Source: G965203045 sp965203045 | GTDB lineage: Bacteria > Pseudomonadota > Gammaproteobacteria > PS1 > Pseudothioglobaceae | Direction of reading: 5' to 3' | Length of the DNA stretch: 64,000 nucleotides | Assembly (NCBI GenBank): GCA_965203045.1 | Contig: OZ241850.1 | Span: forward strand, 558,001-622,000 | Part shown: piece by piece, positions 25,587-35,222 of the stretch | Layout: every line of letters starts with the position of its first letter | How positions within the stretch are numbered: the first letter of the stretch is position 1 | The notes under the pieces: generated by a model | Database searches by the model: none | What the model was told of the DNA's origin: nothing | The model's input: the letters and a program-made list of their open reading frames with translations, nothing else | Program-made: the position numbers and the translations under genes

Positions 25587-25902
25587 TATTTTATTAGTTC
25601 TAATAATCATGCTAACTGGATGTAATACGGTCGATGTTGATAATAAAAAATCATCATCTGTGCCAATTTATACAGCTGCTGATAACAAACAACAACTGCA
25701 TAAAAAAATACCATTACCTAAAAAGTTTATAACACAAAAAAATAAAGAGCTGAGCAATCAATTTCCATTGCTGCCCAACCCTAGAATTAATTTATTTGTT
25801 TATCCGCATCTCTCAAAAGACGGTCATCCTATACCCGGTTATACAACAGTATTCCCCTTATATGAAACAGACCACTACGCCCTACCCCATGAGGTCTATT
25901 GA
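25555..25902 (+). CDS. T4SS VirB7-like lipoprotein, TIGR03751
   Basis: Lipoprotein with lipobox MLTGC and a 95-aa mature part ending in PGYTTVFPLYETDHYALP, the conserved C-terminal motif of TIGR03751 proteins. It anchors the VirB9/VirB10-like core in the outer membrane. Overlaps both flanking genes. Confidence 0.82.
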   Translation: MQTILTNNWISILLVLIIMLTGCNTVDVDNKKSSSVPIYTAADNKQQLHKKIPLPKKFITQKNKELSNQFPLLPNPRINLFVYPHLSKDGHPIPGYTTVFPLYETDHYALPHEVY

Positions 25903-28580
25903 TGAGCATTCTGGCAAAACTACAAAAAGGTCAATATTTAATTAAAAAGGACCTAGATAGGCCCGTTGCTCCAGATAAAGTGCTCAGGGAGTTAAAAGCA
26001 CCATCATTTGTTGATTTAATTAAGGTTAAGCACTATATGGGCAATGGGATTTTTATTTTTAGAGAATATAGCCAATTAGGCGCTATTGTTAAAATTAAGC
26101 CTATTAGCATTAATAATAAATCACAAGAGGAACAACAACAAATATTACAAGATATTCAGTTTGCCCTAACCAATAGTGTTCCCAACGAATACAAAGAACA
26201 TTGGATATCACAAATATATGTCATCAAAGACAATAATGCTAATCGAGCAATTGAGGATATCAAAAATTATATCCAACATGAGTGCAGAGACCGGCCATTT
26301 ACCAAAGACTACATAACAGAGATTAGCAACCATTTGCAAAATTTAGCTAATATGGGATTTTATGACACAAATGCTAATGATGAATTATGGACCTTTAGTC
26401 AATATGATATTTATTGTCTAATTTATCAAGGCAAGCATGTTAAATTAGACCATAAAGAGATAAATAAGCAGTATAGAACTACCGCAGATGTCATAGAGCG
26501 GACCAAAAACGCTTTTAAACAGGTGGGTATTTTATGCACAGTAGCTGGTGCTGATGATTATGTTGGATTTTTAGCAAAATTTATCCACAACAAACAAATT
26601 ACTCTACCAAAATCTTCGCTCAATACCCTAGACCTAGACCTAAGCGCACTAGCAATTGATAAAACCAAAATTACTTATACAGACAATATTTGGAGTTTTA
26701 GCAATGAAGGCAATAAATATAGTAATTTTTTAAGAATTGATAGTATTGATGATAGTATTATAAAAATCGGCCACCTATCCAGCGAACAAAAAGATAGACT
26801 ATCTTTACTAGATAGATTACCGGGTGGTTCAATTTATACCCAAACTATCATCCATATTCACCCCGATGTCACCAAAGAAATTCTAAGTGCTACCATATCA
26901 CGTTCTAAAGGGACAACCCCAGAGGTTAAAAATAATAGAAAAAATGCAGAAGACGCACTTAAAACTCTAGCAGAAGGTGATTTAATTTATCGCTTTACAG
27001 CTGGTGTGTTTATTAGTGCAAACAACAGAGACGACTTAGATAGAAAAAATAGGCTAATAAAGGCTAGCTTTGATGCCAAAGGTTTATTACTGATAAAAGC
27101 TGATGATAATCCAATCAATCAGGACGATTTTATTTGTGCCCTACCATTTGGTTATGATTATATAACAGACCAAAAATTCTATAAAAAAAATGCTTTTCTA
27201 GCACAAAGTCATATACTTGCTAAGTTATCACCTTTTTATGCAAGGGATGTGGGAACAGATAGCGCGCTTTTTACTTTTTTTAATCGCGGTGGCCAAAAAA
27301 TATCTTTTGACCCTCTAAAAGATTATGCAGAAAATGCCTTTGCTTTGATTTTTGGCAGCTCTGGTGCTGGTAAATCAGCTACACTTGTATATCTGTTGAT
27401 GCAGTTAATTAGTGTGTATAACCCGCGGATTTTTATTATTGAAAAGGGGGAAAGCTTTAGTTTATTAGTCAAGTATTGCAAGTCCCTAGGACTATCAACC
27501 CATAGAATAGTCATCAACTCAATGAGCGAATCAATGCCACTATCACCATTTGCAGACGCCTATAAAGTATTAGAACAAGACGAGCAAAATATTGACTTAA
27601 TTGCTGATGATAAAAAAAATGATGCTGGTGTTGATGATAATAGAGATGTTCTAAATGAATTAATTATTATTGCTAAATTAATGATAACCGGTGGTGAAGA
27701 AGAAGAAACAAAACGTTTTAGACGCCATCACCACTTTGATGTAGGCAATGCTATTCGCTTAGCTGCTAAACAATCTAAAAAGAAACAAAAAACTGTGCTA
27801 ACCGAAGATATTATTGCCGGGCTTAAACAAATAGCAAAACAAAAAGAAAGCGATGATGAAAAAGATATCATCAATGGCTTTGCCGATTCAATGAATGTTT
27901 TTATTAATTCTAGGGCAGATAAAAGATTATTTAATACTCCGGGTGAAACGTTTCCAGAAGTAGATATTACCCAATTTGATGTTGGTAATTTAGGCGATGG
28001 CGGTAATCAAGATAAATTAGTAGTTGCTTTTATATCCTTAATGATGCGCATTAATAATATTGCTGAACGCGATCAACACGATAAACGTCCTATTATTGTC
28101 CTAGGCGATGAAGCCCATCTATACGCTACTAATCCATTATTAGCGCCTTATATCGTCAAAATAGCAAAGATGTGGCGTAAATTAGGAGCATGGTTGTGGC
28201 TAGCAACTCAATCTTTAGACGATTTTACAGGCGCCTCCGAGAGAATGATTAATACAATGGAGTGGTTAGTTCTATTGAGCTTGAAAACCAAAGAAGTTGC
28301 AATCCTTAAAAAATTTGTTGACCTAAGCCCCGAACAGGAAAAATTACTAAAGTCAACAGTAGAACAAAAATTGCGTTATAAGGAGGGAGTTATTTTTAAC
28401 CAGGCTAATGCAAAAATTAGATTTTTATTCCGTAATATACCTCCACCACTTGCCTTAGCTCTGGGCATGACAGCCCCAGATGAAAAAACCAAACGTCAAC
28501 AATTAATGAAGCAACATAATTGTAGTGAACTTGAAGCAGCTATTTTAATTGCAGATGAGATAAAGGGTAATCTAAGATGA
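25902..28580 (+). CDS. traC: Conjugative ATPase TraC/VirB4-like, TIGR03744
   Basis: 892-aa ATPase energising T4SS assembly and substrate transfer. Walker A GSSGAGKS lies at about 485-492 and Walker B with IIVLGDEAHLY at about 730-740. The long N-terminal domain fits the family and the length matches TIGR03744. The ATG at 25902 overlaps the upstream TGA (TGATG); a TTG codon three bases earlier is less likely. A 4-bp overlap links it to the next gene. Confidence 0.93.
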   Translation: MSILAKLQKGQYLIKKDLDRPVAPDKVLRELKAPSFVDLIKVKHYMGNGIFIFREYSQLGAIVKIKPISINNKSQEEQQQILQDIQFALTNSVPNEYKEHWISQIYVIKDNNANRAIEDIKNYIQHECRDRPFTKDYITEISNHLQNLANMGFYDTNANDELWTFSQYDIYCLIYQGKHVKLDHKEINKQYRTTADVIERTKNAFKQVGILCTVAGADDYVGFLAKFIHNKQITLPKSSLNTLDLDLSALAIDKTKITYTDNIWSFSNEGNKYSNFLRIDSIDDSIIKIGHLSSEQKDRLSLLDRLPGGSIYTQTIIHIHPDVTKEILSATISRSKGTTPEVKNNRKNAEDALKTLAEGDLIYRFTAGVFISANNRDDLDRKNRLIKASFDAKGLLLIKADDNPINQDDFICALPFGYDYITDQKFYKKNAFLAQSHILAKLSPFYARDVGTDSALFTFFNRGGQKISFDPLKDYAENAFALIFGSSGAGKSATLVYLLMQLISVYNPRIFIIEKGESFSLLVKYCKSLGLSTHRIVINSMSESMPLSPFADAYKVLEQDEQNIDLIADDKKNDAGVDDNRDVLNELIIIAKLMITGGEEEETKRFRRHHHFDVGNAIRLAAKQSKKKQKTVLTEDIIAGLKQIAKQKESDDEKDIINGFADSMNVFINSRADKRLFNTPGETFPEVDITQFDVGNLGDGGNQDKLVVAFISLMMRINNIAERDQHDKRPIIVLGDEAHLYATNPLLAPYIVKIAKMWRKLGAWLWLATQSLDDFTGASERMINTMEWLVLLSLKTKEVAILKKFVDLSPEQEKLLKSTVEQKLRYKEGVIFNQANAKIRFLFRNIPPPLALALGMTAPDEKTKRQQLMKQHNCSELEAAILIADEIKGNLR

Positions 28581-28993
28581 TAAAAGTATTATCAGTAGTA
28601 CTAATGCTATTTATCCATAACCTGGAGGCAAATGATGAGGTATGGATATTTAGTACATCTTTTAATCAAACAAAATTCCATAACCACAGCTATTTATCAA
28701 AGTGGACTATTAAGCATTTTATTCTAGATGGCGCTGAACAATTTGAAGCAGAATTAACTAAAAATTTAAGTAGTGACCCAAATATTGCTAGGCAACAATT
28801 AGAAAAACTTATTACGAGCAATAAACAACAATTAAGAGACCGGGCTAAATTAGCTTGGCAAGGCGTGATTAATGCCCAATCATTAGGTATTGAAAAAACA
28901 CCAGCGATCAGCTTTGATAAAGGCAAAACTGTTATTTATGGTGTATTTAATTTATTAGAAGCATATCGTATTTTTGATAAGCAAAAAAAATAG
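28577..28993 (+). CDS. TIGR03757/DUF1525 T4SS protein (TrbC/thioredoxin-like)
   Basis: Signal peptide, then a thioredoxin-like protein: VWIFSTS, IKHFILDGAEQFEAELTKNL and SLGIEKTPAISFDKGKTVIYG match TIGR03757/DUF1525. The usual catalytic CxxC is absent. It probably stabilises the TraU-like partner encoded next, as TrbC does in F-type systems. A strong terminator begins at the stop codon. Confidence 0.82.
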   Translation: MIKVLSVVLMLFIHNLEANDEVWIFSTSFNQTKFHNHSYLSKWTIKHFILDGAEQFEAELTKNLSSDPNIARQQLEKLITSNKQQLRDRAKLAWQGVINAQSLGIEKTPAISFDKGKTVIYGVFNLLEAYRIFDKQKK

Positions 28994-29020
28994 CACATCA
29001 ATAATTGGTGTGCTATTTTT
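28984..29020. terminator. Strong bidirectional terminator (dispersed palindrome family)
   Basis: TAGCACATCAA (28991-29001) pairs with TTGGTGTGCTA (29005-29015), with A-run before and T-run after, so it can stop transcripts on either strand. It breaks the T4SS operon between the TIGR03757 and TraU-like genes. Confidence 0.8.
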
Positions 29021-29055
29021 GTGTTTTAACAATAGTAGAAGACTATCATTTATCT

Positions 29056-29097
29056 ATCGTTTGTTAAGAGTAAACCAACGATTGTAATTTGACTCTT
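29056..29097 (+). promoter_or_regulatory. Possible H-type pseudoknot before the TraU-like gene
   Basis: Two interleaved 6-bp stems: ATCGTT (29056-29061) with AACGAT (29077-29082), and AAGAGT (29066-29071) with ACTCTT (29092-29097). The second strand lies in the loop of the first, as in an H-type pseudoknot. It ends 26 bases before the ATG, where no Shine-Dalgarno is visible. Short stems in AT-rich DNA can arise by chance. Confidence 0.35.
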
Positions 29098-29123
29098 ACA
29101 ACAAAAATTATTGGATTTTTTAG

Positions 29124-29996
29124 ATGCTAAATAAAATTATCTTAATACTACTGATATCAATTAGCAATAATGCTTATGTTAAATCATTTAGTGTTGTTGA
29201 TTTAACAGAAGCTGGACTTGATACCAACTGTTTAGATTATTGTGTTGATGGGGTGTGTTTTTGGCTTAAATGTTCTTGGCGTGGCTGTAAAGTTAAAACA
29301 ACACCACATGTTAAGCATAATCTGCCTGATATGGTTATAAGCACTTATAATAATCCCGGTGATAGCCCTTTTAGTGAAACTAAATTATTAGATGTGGTCC
29401 CAACAATTGAGGGCGGCAATTTGGAATCTAATAAAAAGAAAGCTACTCAAATAAGATTTAAAGAGGTGAGTGTTATCGGCAACCCCATAGCCTATGCGAT
29501 GGGCAGACAACCCCACCTATGTAAAGCTAATATCACCGCTTATAAGCCTTATTTTTTATCAACACTTGATGCCCTATTTTGGCGCAGCGGTATAACTGAG
29601 ATGGTCTATCCAGCAAGCTATATCCCCGGTATTGAAGAAATTGGCAGCCCTTTTAATTCTTGGGGGTCAATTTATCCTAGACAAGGTTTTTTAAACCAGC
29701 CAAATGACATCAAAGCAGGAGCTGTTGTTGCAGAACGAGTACTAGATATAGTATCCAAAAGTGGACAAGGTCATATTTATCAGCACTCGCCCGGTAAAAA
29801 CTCTGAAAGTGGCAAGTGGCAGATGATCTCGCCAAAACAACAAAGTTGTAGAGAATTTGGCAGTGGTGAACCTAGTATTAGCGCAGATAAAGATGGTCAA
29901 CACGCTTGGGTGGCATGGCGAGAATATAGTTGTTGTATACCCAGAAGTGGCCGCTTTTTGGGCAAAACAATTAGCGGATGCGTAGTTAATTTATAA
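29124..29996 (+). CDS. traU: TraU-like T4SS protein, TIGR03756/PFL_4710
   Basis: Exported protein with many cysteines. N-terminal CLDYCVDGVCFWLKCSWRGC, then YNNPGDSPFSETK, then HLCKANITAYKPYFLSTLDALFWRSGITE are landmarks of TIGR03756. TraU-family proteins stabilise mating pairs in the periplasm and rely on disulphide bonds. It is the first gene after an internal terminator, so it probably has its own promoter. Confidence 0.88.
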   Translation: MLNKIILILLISISNNAYVKSFSVVDLTEAGLDTNCLDYCVDGVCFWLKCSWRGCKVKTTPHVKHNLPDMVISTYNNPGDSPFSETKLLDVVPTIEGGNLESNKKKATQIRFKEVSVIGNPIAYAMGRQPHLCKANITAYKPYFLSTLDALFWRSGITEMVYPASYIPGIEEIGSPFNSWGSIYPRQGFLNQPNDIKAGAVVAERVLDIVSKSGQGHIYQHSPGKNSESGKWQMISPKQQSCREFGSGEPSISADKDGQHAWVAWREYSCCIPRSGRFLGKTISGCVVNL

Positions 29997-30014
29997 CATA
30001 TAAGGAATTTTATT

Positions 30015-30836
30015 ATGAGTGATAATTTAGAAATTAAGTCCCCAGGAGCACTAAAAGTTGAACTTAGTTCAACTATCCACTCAAAAGAAGCTAAAGATTT
30101 ATTTTATGGCAGAAAAAAAGATAAAGACAATAACCAAAATGAAATTATTGGTGTTAATGGCTTTGCCAATAGAATGAAAGTTATTTTCTCGGCGGCTAGA
30201 AATGACGACCCGTATGCAGACTATTTTTTAATTAAAGTAGAACAAACTCTAAAAAATACTCAAAAAAACTTAAACGATATCCTTAAAAAACTTAACGCTA
30301 AAAAACCAAAAAATATAAAACTAAATTTTCAATCCGTGGCGCCTATTACTATAAATACGGCTTATTCTACCACCTTTGCCAATATGGCAGTCCAACTATT
30401 GCTTAGAGCTGATGAAGTATTTTTACTGGTACATGCCCTAAGACATGTCGCAGCAATTACCAGAACAGAAGAGCAAACGCTTCTCAATGGCAATTCTAAT
30501 CAAAAAGGTATTAAAACAATTATTAGAAGTTGTTTTTTATCACAATTAGGCTATGCGTTTACCAATGTTAATAGAAAAGATATTGACTTAATGACCAACT
30601 CGGCAATGACTGCATATACCAAAATGGAGTCAGCTCTCAAACAAAATGGCGATGATAAATTACCAGATTGCATTTTGGATAGGACTTGTCGTTCTGAACA
30701 TGCTCCTAATATCAGAGTAGCAGTTGATTTTAATAAGATTATGTTTAAACAAAAAGAACCGGTTGAAGCGACTAAAACAAAAAATACCGAACCAACTAAA
30801 CCCAAAACTAAAACTAAAGCTGCCTCCAAAAAATGA
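30015..30836 (+). CDS. ICE protein PFL_4669 family (TIGR03761)
   Basis: 273 aa. GVNGFANRMKVIFSAARNDDPYADYFLIKVEQTL is a near-perfect version of the family core. The C-terminal tail is Lys-rich (TKPKTKTKAASKK). The role is unknown; in other ICEs it sits with DNA-processing genes, and here it precedes the relaxase. AAGGA lies before the ATG. Overlaps the next gene by 4 bp. Confidence 0.85.
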   Translation: MSDNLEIKSPGALKVELSSTIHSKEAKDLFYGRKKDKDNNQNEIIGVNGFANRMKVIFSAARNDDPYADYFLIKVEQTLKNTQKNLNDILKKLNAKKPKNIKLNFQSVAPITINTAYSTTFANMAVQLLLRADEVFLLVHALRHVAAITRTEEQTLLNGNSNQKGIKTIIRSCFLSQLGYAFTNVNRKDIDLMTNSAMTAYTKMESALKQNGDDKLPDCILDRTCRSEHAPNIRVAVDFNKIMFKQKEPVEATKTKNTEPTKPKTKTKAASKK

Positions 30837-31144
30837 AGGAATTAATTAATCAATTATCTCTGTTACATCAGCATATAAAAGGCACTAATTGCCCCAGAGA
30901 TAAAATTTTTAACATAAAAATCATAGCCACCAAAACTGGTGAGCTATGGGATATAAATCAACGTTCCTTATTTGAATTTTTACTAAAACATACAACTTGG
31001 CAACCACTAACAGAGTCGTTTTTTGACTATTTAGCAAAACAATCTCCCGGTGTTATCACCGAGATTTTAATAATTACAGATAATGTAGCACAAGCAGATA
31101 GGAGGCATTTAGAAGATTACCTGGCTAAATATAATGCTATTTAA
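30833..31144 (+). CDS. Hypothetical protein upstream of the relaxase
   Basis: 103-aa soluble alpha/beta protein (MKELINQLSLLHQHIKG at the start, VITEILIITDNVAQADRRHL near the end). Coupled to the preceding gene by a 4-bp overlap and to the relaxase by an 11-bp overlap, so it probably acts with the relaxosome. No family recognised. Confidence 0.65.
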   Translation: MKELINQLSLLHQHIKGTNCPRDKIFNIKIIATKTGELWDINQRSLFEFLLKHTTWQPLTESFFDYLAKQSPGVITEILIITDNVAQADRRHLEDYLAKYNAI

Positions 31145-32921
31145 GTTTCTAAACTTTAAAAAAACACCTAAAAATGATAAATTACTAGTCGTCCGTGACT
31201 TTGCCACCATCAGTAAAAAATATCAAACATTAATTAATAATATCTATCAAAACTCACACAGCAACCAATCTGCTTGGGACAATATTTACCTGCCAACTAT
31301 TACTAAATTATCTCTCTATTTACAAGAATTACCAGCATCAAATAACCATCACCATTGCTACAAAGGCGGATTTTTAGAACACTCTATTGATGTTATTGAT
31401 ATTGCACTTAAAAAACGCAATGAATTGATGCTACCGCAAGGAGTGAGCGTTGAGAGGCAAAACGATAAAAAAGACATTTGGACTTTTGGAGTTTTTGTAG
31501 CAGCGGCCATGCACGATATCGGCAAAATTAATAGTGATATGATTATTAATCTTTATAACAATAATGAGGAATTATTAGGTAGATGGAATCCTTGGTTTGG
31601 TGATATGCACACTCTGCGTGTGTGTTATTATGACTATCAATTCAATCCCAATCGCGATTATAAAGACCATAACTTAATAGCCTCAACTATGCTAACGAGC
31701 ATTGTGCCAATATCAGCACTAGATTACCTTAAACAAGATAGCGAACTTTTTAAATGCGTGCTTCTAGTTATCAACGGCAGGTATGCTGAATCTGGCAATA
31801 TCGGCGATATTATAAAACATGCAGACTCTAAGTCAGCTGCTAACTCATTTATAAACAATACCCAACAACTAGACACACATCACAAACAATCCGCATCACT
31901 AGCAGATAAATTATTATCAGCCATTCGCTTTGTGGTACTTGATAAACCCCAAACAAAAGCAATTAATGAACCAGGCTCAATTGCCTTAACCACTAAAGAA
32001 CATATTTACTTATTCTCTAAAAGATTATTAGATGAGGCGCGAGAAGAGCTTATTAAACACGACCAAAGTGGCATACCCTATAACAATTCAAGGCTAATGG
32101 ATGAACTATTGGATTTTAATATCATAGACAAAAATACCAATAATAAGGCAATATTTGATATCGTTGTTTGGAATGGTGGCTTTAAAAAAAAGCAAAACTT
32201 TACCATGCTTAGAATGTCAATTAATCGACTATTCCCAGACCCACTTAAAGCACCAAAACCCTTTAGTGGCAATTTAAAAGAATCAACAAAAAAAGAACCC
32301 AGTAATAATAATGAAACAGAAGCAAAACAACAAACAAAAGAACAAGCAGAAAAGCAACCAACTCAAACACCTAAAATTATTGCAGACGGAGCTGATGAAA
32401 TTGCTTTTGACCTGCCACTGCCGCCTGTCCTTAATGATGAAACAGAACCAGATAATAACCAACAAGATGACCAATCAAACAGTAGCCAAGATGACCAATC
32501 AAATGAGCAACCCGAAGATAATAGTAATTTGGATCAACAACTAAAAACTTTAGCGGCCAAAAAATGCGCTCAATTATTCTTAATATGGCTAGTTGATAAT
32601 ATCCAAAGAGGTAAACTAGCCATCAATAATCAAAATGCTTCAGTCCACGTTTTAAAAGAAGGACTATTTTTAGTGAGTCCTGTAATTTTTAAAATGTATA
32701 GTGAGGCGTATTGGAATAAAGTCCAAAATGGACTCACCTCCCTAAAAATAGCTAAAAAAACTCCCTATGATAACAACATCTGGAAAATTGTTATTAAAAA
32801 ACAACACCGTCACGACCAAGTAAAACCAGCTCACAAAATCAGTGGCTATTTAATTAGTAATTATGAAGAAAAACTAAAATTGTCAAAACTAGCAATTAAT
32901 ACAAAAGTTGAACTTGTTTGA
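31134..32921 (+). CDS. traI: MOBH relaxase (TraI_2-type, HD motif)
   Basis: Relaxase that nicks oriT and leads the strand into the recipient. The MOBH N-terminal TraI_2 domain shows NHHHCYKGGFLEHSIDVIDI (residues 71-90) and the HD metal site AAAMHDIGKI (His127-Asp128). A poly-Gln/Asp linker (about 385-460) leads to a C-terminal domain resembling TraI_2_C. The length of 595 aa fits the family. Its last 20 codons have a decayed look-alike at 57108-57176. Confidence 0.9.
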   Translation: MLFKFLNFKKTPKNDKLLVVRDFATISKKYQTLINNIYQNSHSNQSAWDNIYLPTITKLSLYLQELPASNNHHHCYKGGFLEHSIDVIDIALKKRNELMLPQGVSVERQNDKKDIWTFGVFVAAAMHDIGKINSDMIINLYNNNEELLGRWNPWFGDMHTLRVCYYDYQFNPNRDYKDHNLIASTMLTSIVPISALDYLKQDSELFKCVLLVINGRYAESGNIGDIIKHADSKSAANSFINNTQQLDTHHKQSASLADKLLSAIRFVVLDKPQTKAINEPGSIALTTKEHIYLFSKRLLDEAREELIKHDQSGIPYNNSRLMDELLDFNIIDKNTNNKAIFDIVVWNGGFKKKQNFTMLRMSINRLFPDPLKAPKPFSGNLKESTKKEPSNNNETEAKQQTKEQAEKQPTQTPKIIADGADEIAFDLPLPPVLNDETEPDNNQQDDQSNSSQDDQSNEQPEDNSNLDQQLKTLAAKKCAQLFLIWLVDNIQRGKLAINNQNASVHVLKEGLFLVSPVIFKMYSEAYWNKVQNGLTSLKIAKKTPYDNNIWKIVIKKQHRHDQVKPAHKISGYLISNYEEKLKLSKLAINTKVELV

Positions 32922-32939
32922 CAAAGCAACTTTATGTTT

Positions 32940-33086
32940 TAAGATGTGTGGCTAAGCCTCAATTGTGCGATAAGCCATCTTTATAATTGTCATTGCTTCA
33001 GACATGGTGGCCCGAAATTGATAAAATTTTATCAGGAAGATACTAGTCACTCACCACTCAAATCAAAACTTGAATATATCAAAATC
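32940..33086 (+). other. Post-relaxase spacer with hairpin
   Basis: TGGCT near 32948 can pair with AGCCA near 32972, extended by GAT/ATC, forming an imperfect stem after the relaxase gene. It may end that transcript. It faces the convergent endonuclease gene. No gene is seen. Confidence 0.3.
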
Positions 33087-33803
33087 CTATTTTTGCTTAA
33101 AACAGTCTTTCCAAAACTCTTTTGCGATTTTTACTTTTTCTTTTCTATACATTTCGTGCTGAGCACCTAAAGATATTTTAACTCGCTTACATTCTGCCTC
33201 ATCTATTACATCTTCTTTAGCCCAGTTTTCAAGCACCGTCATATAGTCTTCTTTATTATAACCTTCTTTACTTGGAATATTCCATTCATGTGCTTTATCC
33301 ATATAAAAATGAATTCTTGCTATATCACCGCGAATAGATTCGCGAGGCTCTGCTAGCCTTCTTACTTTATCAAGTTTAAAATCGCAGTCTTTACCGTATT
33401 TTCTATGTTCGCCATCTATTTCCCCATACGGATGAGTAAGACGACCCATATTAACATCAAATATTGCGGGTAGTAAATTTAGCGTATCACTGTTGGCCTT
33501 CTCACCGTTGACATCCCCATTTTCTTTTGACCATGATTGCGGAACCACATGCTCCCAACTTAACTCTTTTTTGATAGTTGTGAAACTAACATCCTTAGTC
33601 CCACAATCTATTTCTTTTTCACTATTAAACTTGCATTCACAATATACAGTTTCTTTTGATTCTAAAGTGTCGTATATGGAATGCATACATTTTCTTATTG
33701 AATCACCGTAAATCATACTTGCACAACCAGTCGATAAAGCTATACCTTGTTTGATTGAAACCAAAAAAAATAGCAAAACAATGATAAAATGTATTATTTT
33801 CAT
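33087..33803 (-). CDS. Secreted endonuclease I (EndA/Dns family)
   Basis: Periplasmic or secreted nonspecific DNase. Signal peptide (KIIHFIIVLLFFLVSIKQGIA), then the His-Me finger signature LSWEHVVPQSW, the downstream Asn in NSDTLNLLPA and RGDIARIHFYM, all diagnostic of endonuclease I. Six or more cysteines suggest disulphides. Carried against the transfer genes between the relaxase and T4SS genes. It could degrade DNA in the medium or exclude incoming DNA. Confidence 0.88.
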   Translation of the reverse strand: MKIIHFIIVLLFFLVSIKQGIALSTGCASMIYGDSIRKCMHSIYDTLESKETVYCECKFNSEKEIDCGTKDVSFTTIKKELSWEHVVPQSWSKENGDVNGEKANSDTLNLLPAIFDVNMGRLTHPYGEIDGEHRKYGKDCDFKLDKVRRLAEPRESIRGDIARIHFYMDKAHEWNIPSKEGYNKEDYMTVLENWAKEDVIDEAECKRVKISLGAQHEMYRKEKVKIAKEFWKDCFKQK

Positions 33804-34449
33804 CTTTAAAAGTAATATGTATTTAAAATTTTATGCTTAACTAACGACAAGTTATACCATATTTTATAGTTAGTAAATATATTTGCATAAAATTATTAGT
33901 TTGTAGTTTATATCACTTTGTCCATAGCAAAATACAGTTCAGTCTAAAAGATAAGGTTTTATATGGGAATTAATAGCTTTACAACTGGCATATTAGGTGG
34001 TAATACTTTATAATTGCCAATTAAATGAAAGATTAGACCAAGTAATATATAGAGAATCAACTACAAAGAATGAGTCCTATCAAAAAACATATTTTATTAT
34101 CACTCACTTCTTTTTCAGCTTGTTTTACTGCTTCAGTTGTCATTTAATCTCTTTCTTTTCCTTTAAATGCTTTACTAATAAACATAATATCCTGTAAGTG
34201 TATCATAACTGATATATATTTTTTAAACCTCTATTAATTTAAAAAAGTGTCATTACTGATACGCCATAACATAAACACCGCAAAGAATTGATACTACGGT
34301 TTTAATAAAAAAATTAAAGATAACCCAGAAAGCACAAAGAATAAAATTCACACATCAAACATTGGTGTGCTAACACCTAAAGTAAAGATTAAAAAATAAG
34401 CATAATGTCCTCATTTTTAATCTTATTAGATATTAAGTAATAATTACAT
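33804..34449. other. Intergenic region with small gene remnants
   Basis: About 650 bases without a solid gene. A 28-codon minus-strand frame at 34057-34143 (MTTEAVKQAEKEVSDNK and on) has GGAAAAGAAAGAG before it and could be a truncated gene. A 16-codon plus frame at 33963-34013 (MGINSFTTGILGGNTL) may be another remnant. At 34351-34369 lies a member of the CACATCAA/TTGGTGTG palindrome family without a T-run. Confidence 0.4.
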
Positions 34450-35214
34450 ATGGGCGATGATAACGATAATAAGCAATTTGATCCAGACAATGTAGATACG
34501 ACCAAAAAATCTAAATTGTCTAAAAAATTCATTGCTATTGCTACCTCAGTAGTCTCATTATTGGTTATTGTTACTGGAACATTAGTCATAATTCCTAGTA
34601 ATGACACTGATAGCGGTAATGTTGATGTTAATGAACCACAGAATTTCCAACAAGCACTAAATTTAAAAACTAAGAAGCAATTAGACCAGGAAAAACAAAA
34701 ACAAGCCGCAGAATTAGCAAAAAAACAATCCCAGGAACAACAAAAAATCAGAGAACTAACTTCTCAGATAGATAAACTCAAAGGCAATGAACAAGTTGTC
34801 CAAGAACTTAAAGAGATTATTAATGGGCTTAATCAACAAGTACAAGCAATAAATACTAGAATAATGTCAATTGAGAACGCAACACTAGATAAAGACCATA
34901 AAAACCAAAATCAACAAAGACAAATACAAGCACGACTACAAGAACTGCACCAATCAATTGCCCGACTTAGCTCGAACAAACAAAGAAATGATCATCCAAA
35001 TGCCAACGAAAAACCTCCATTTGATTTAATCTCGGTTGATATATGGGGTAATAACCCAGAGGCTACAATTCGTTATGAAGGTAAATTTAGCCTAGTCAAA
35101 GTCGGTGATACTAGACTCCATTGGAAAATTATTGATTTAAGTTTTGATAAAGAAACCGCACAAGTACAAAACTTAATAAATAACAAAAAGGTTTTGATAT
35201 TTAAAGTCAAGTAA
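34450..35214 (+). CDS. Membrane-anchored coiled-coil protein of the transfer region
   Basis: 254 aa. Polar N-terminus, one transmembrane helix (about 30-50), a long coiled coil (about 72-180, rich in Gln, Lys and Leu), then a C-terminal beta domain (FDLISVDIWGNNPEATIRYE and on). The topology is that of periplasmic tethering proteins. It stands where PFGI-1-class elements have T4SS genes, next to the TIGR03759 gene, so a structural role in mating is likely. No family recognised. Confidence 0.6.
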   Translation: MGDDNDNKQFDPDNVDTTKKSKLSKKFIAIATSVVSLLVIVTGTLVIIPSNDTDSGNVDVNEPQNFQQALNLKTKKQLDQEKQKQAAELAKKQSQEQQKIRELTSQIDKLKGNEQVVQELKEIINGLNQQVQAINTRIMSIENATLDKDHKNQNQQRQIQARLQELHQSIARLSSNKQRNDHPNANEKPPFDLISVDIWGNNPEATIRYEGKFSLVKVGDTRLHWKIIDLSFDKETAQVQNLINNKKVLIFKVK

Positions 35215-35222
35215 GGAGATTT

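Noticed and set aside
32946..33170. 74-codon plus frame after the relaxase
   Set aside because: It overlaps the end of the clear endonuclease I gene on the other strand and has no initiation signal.
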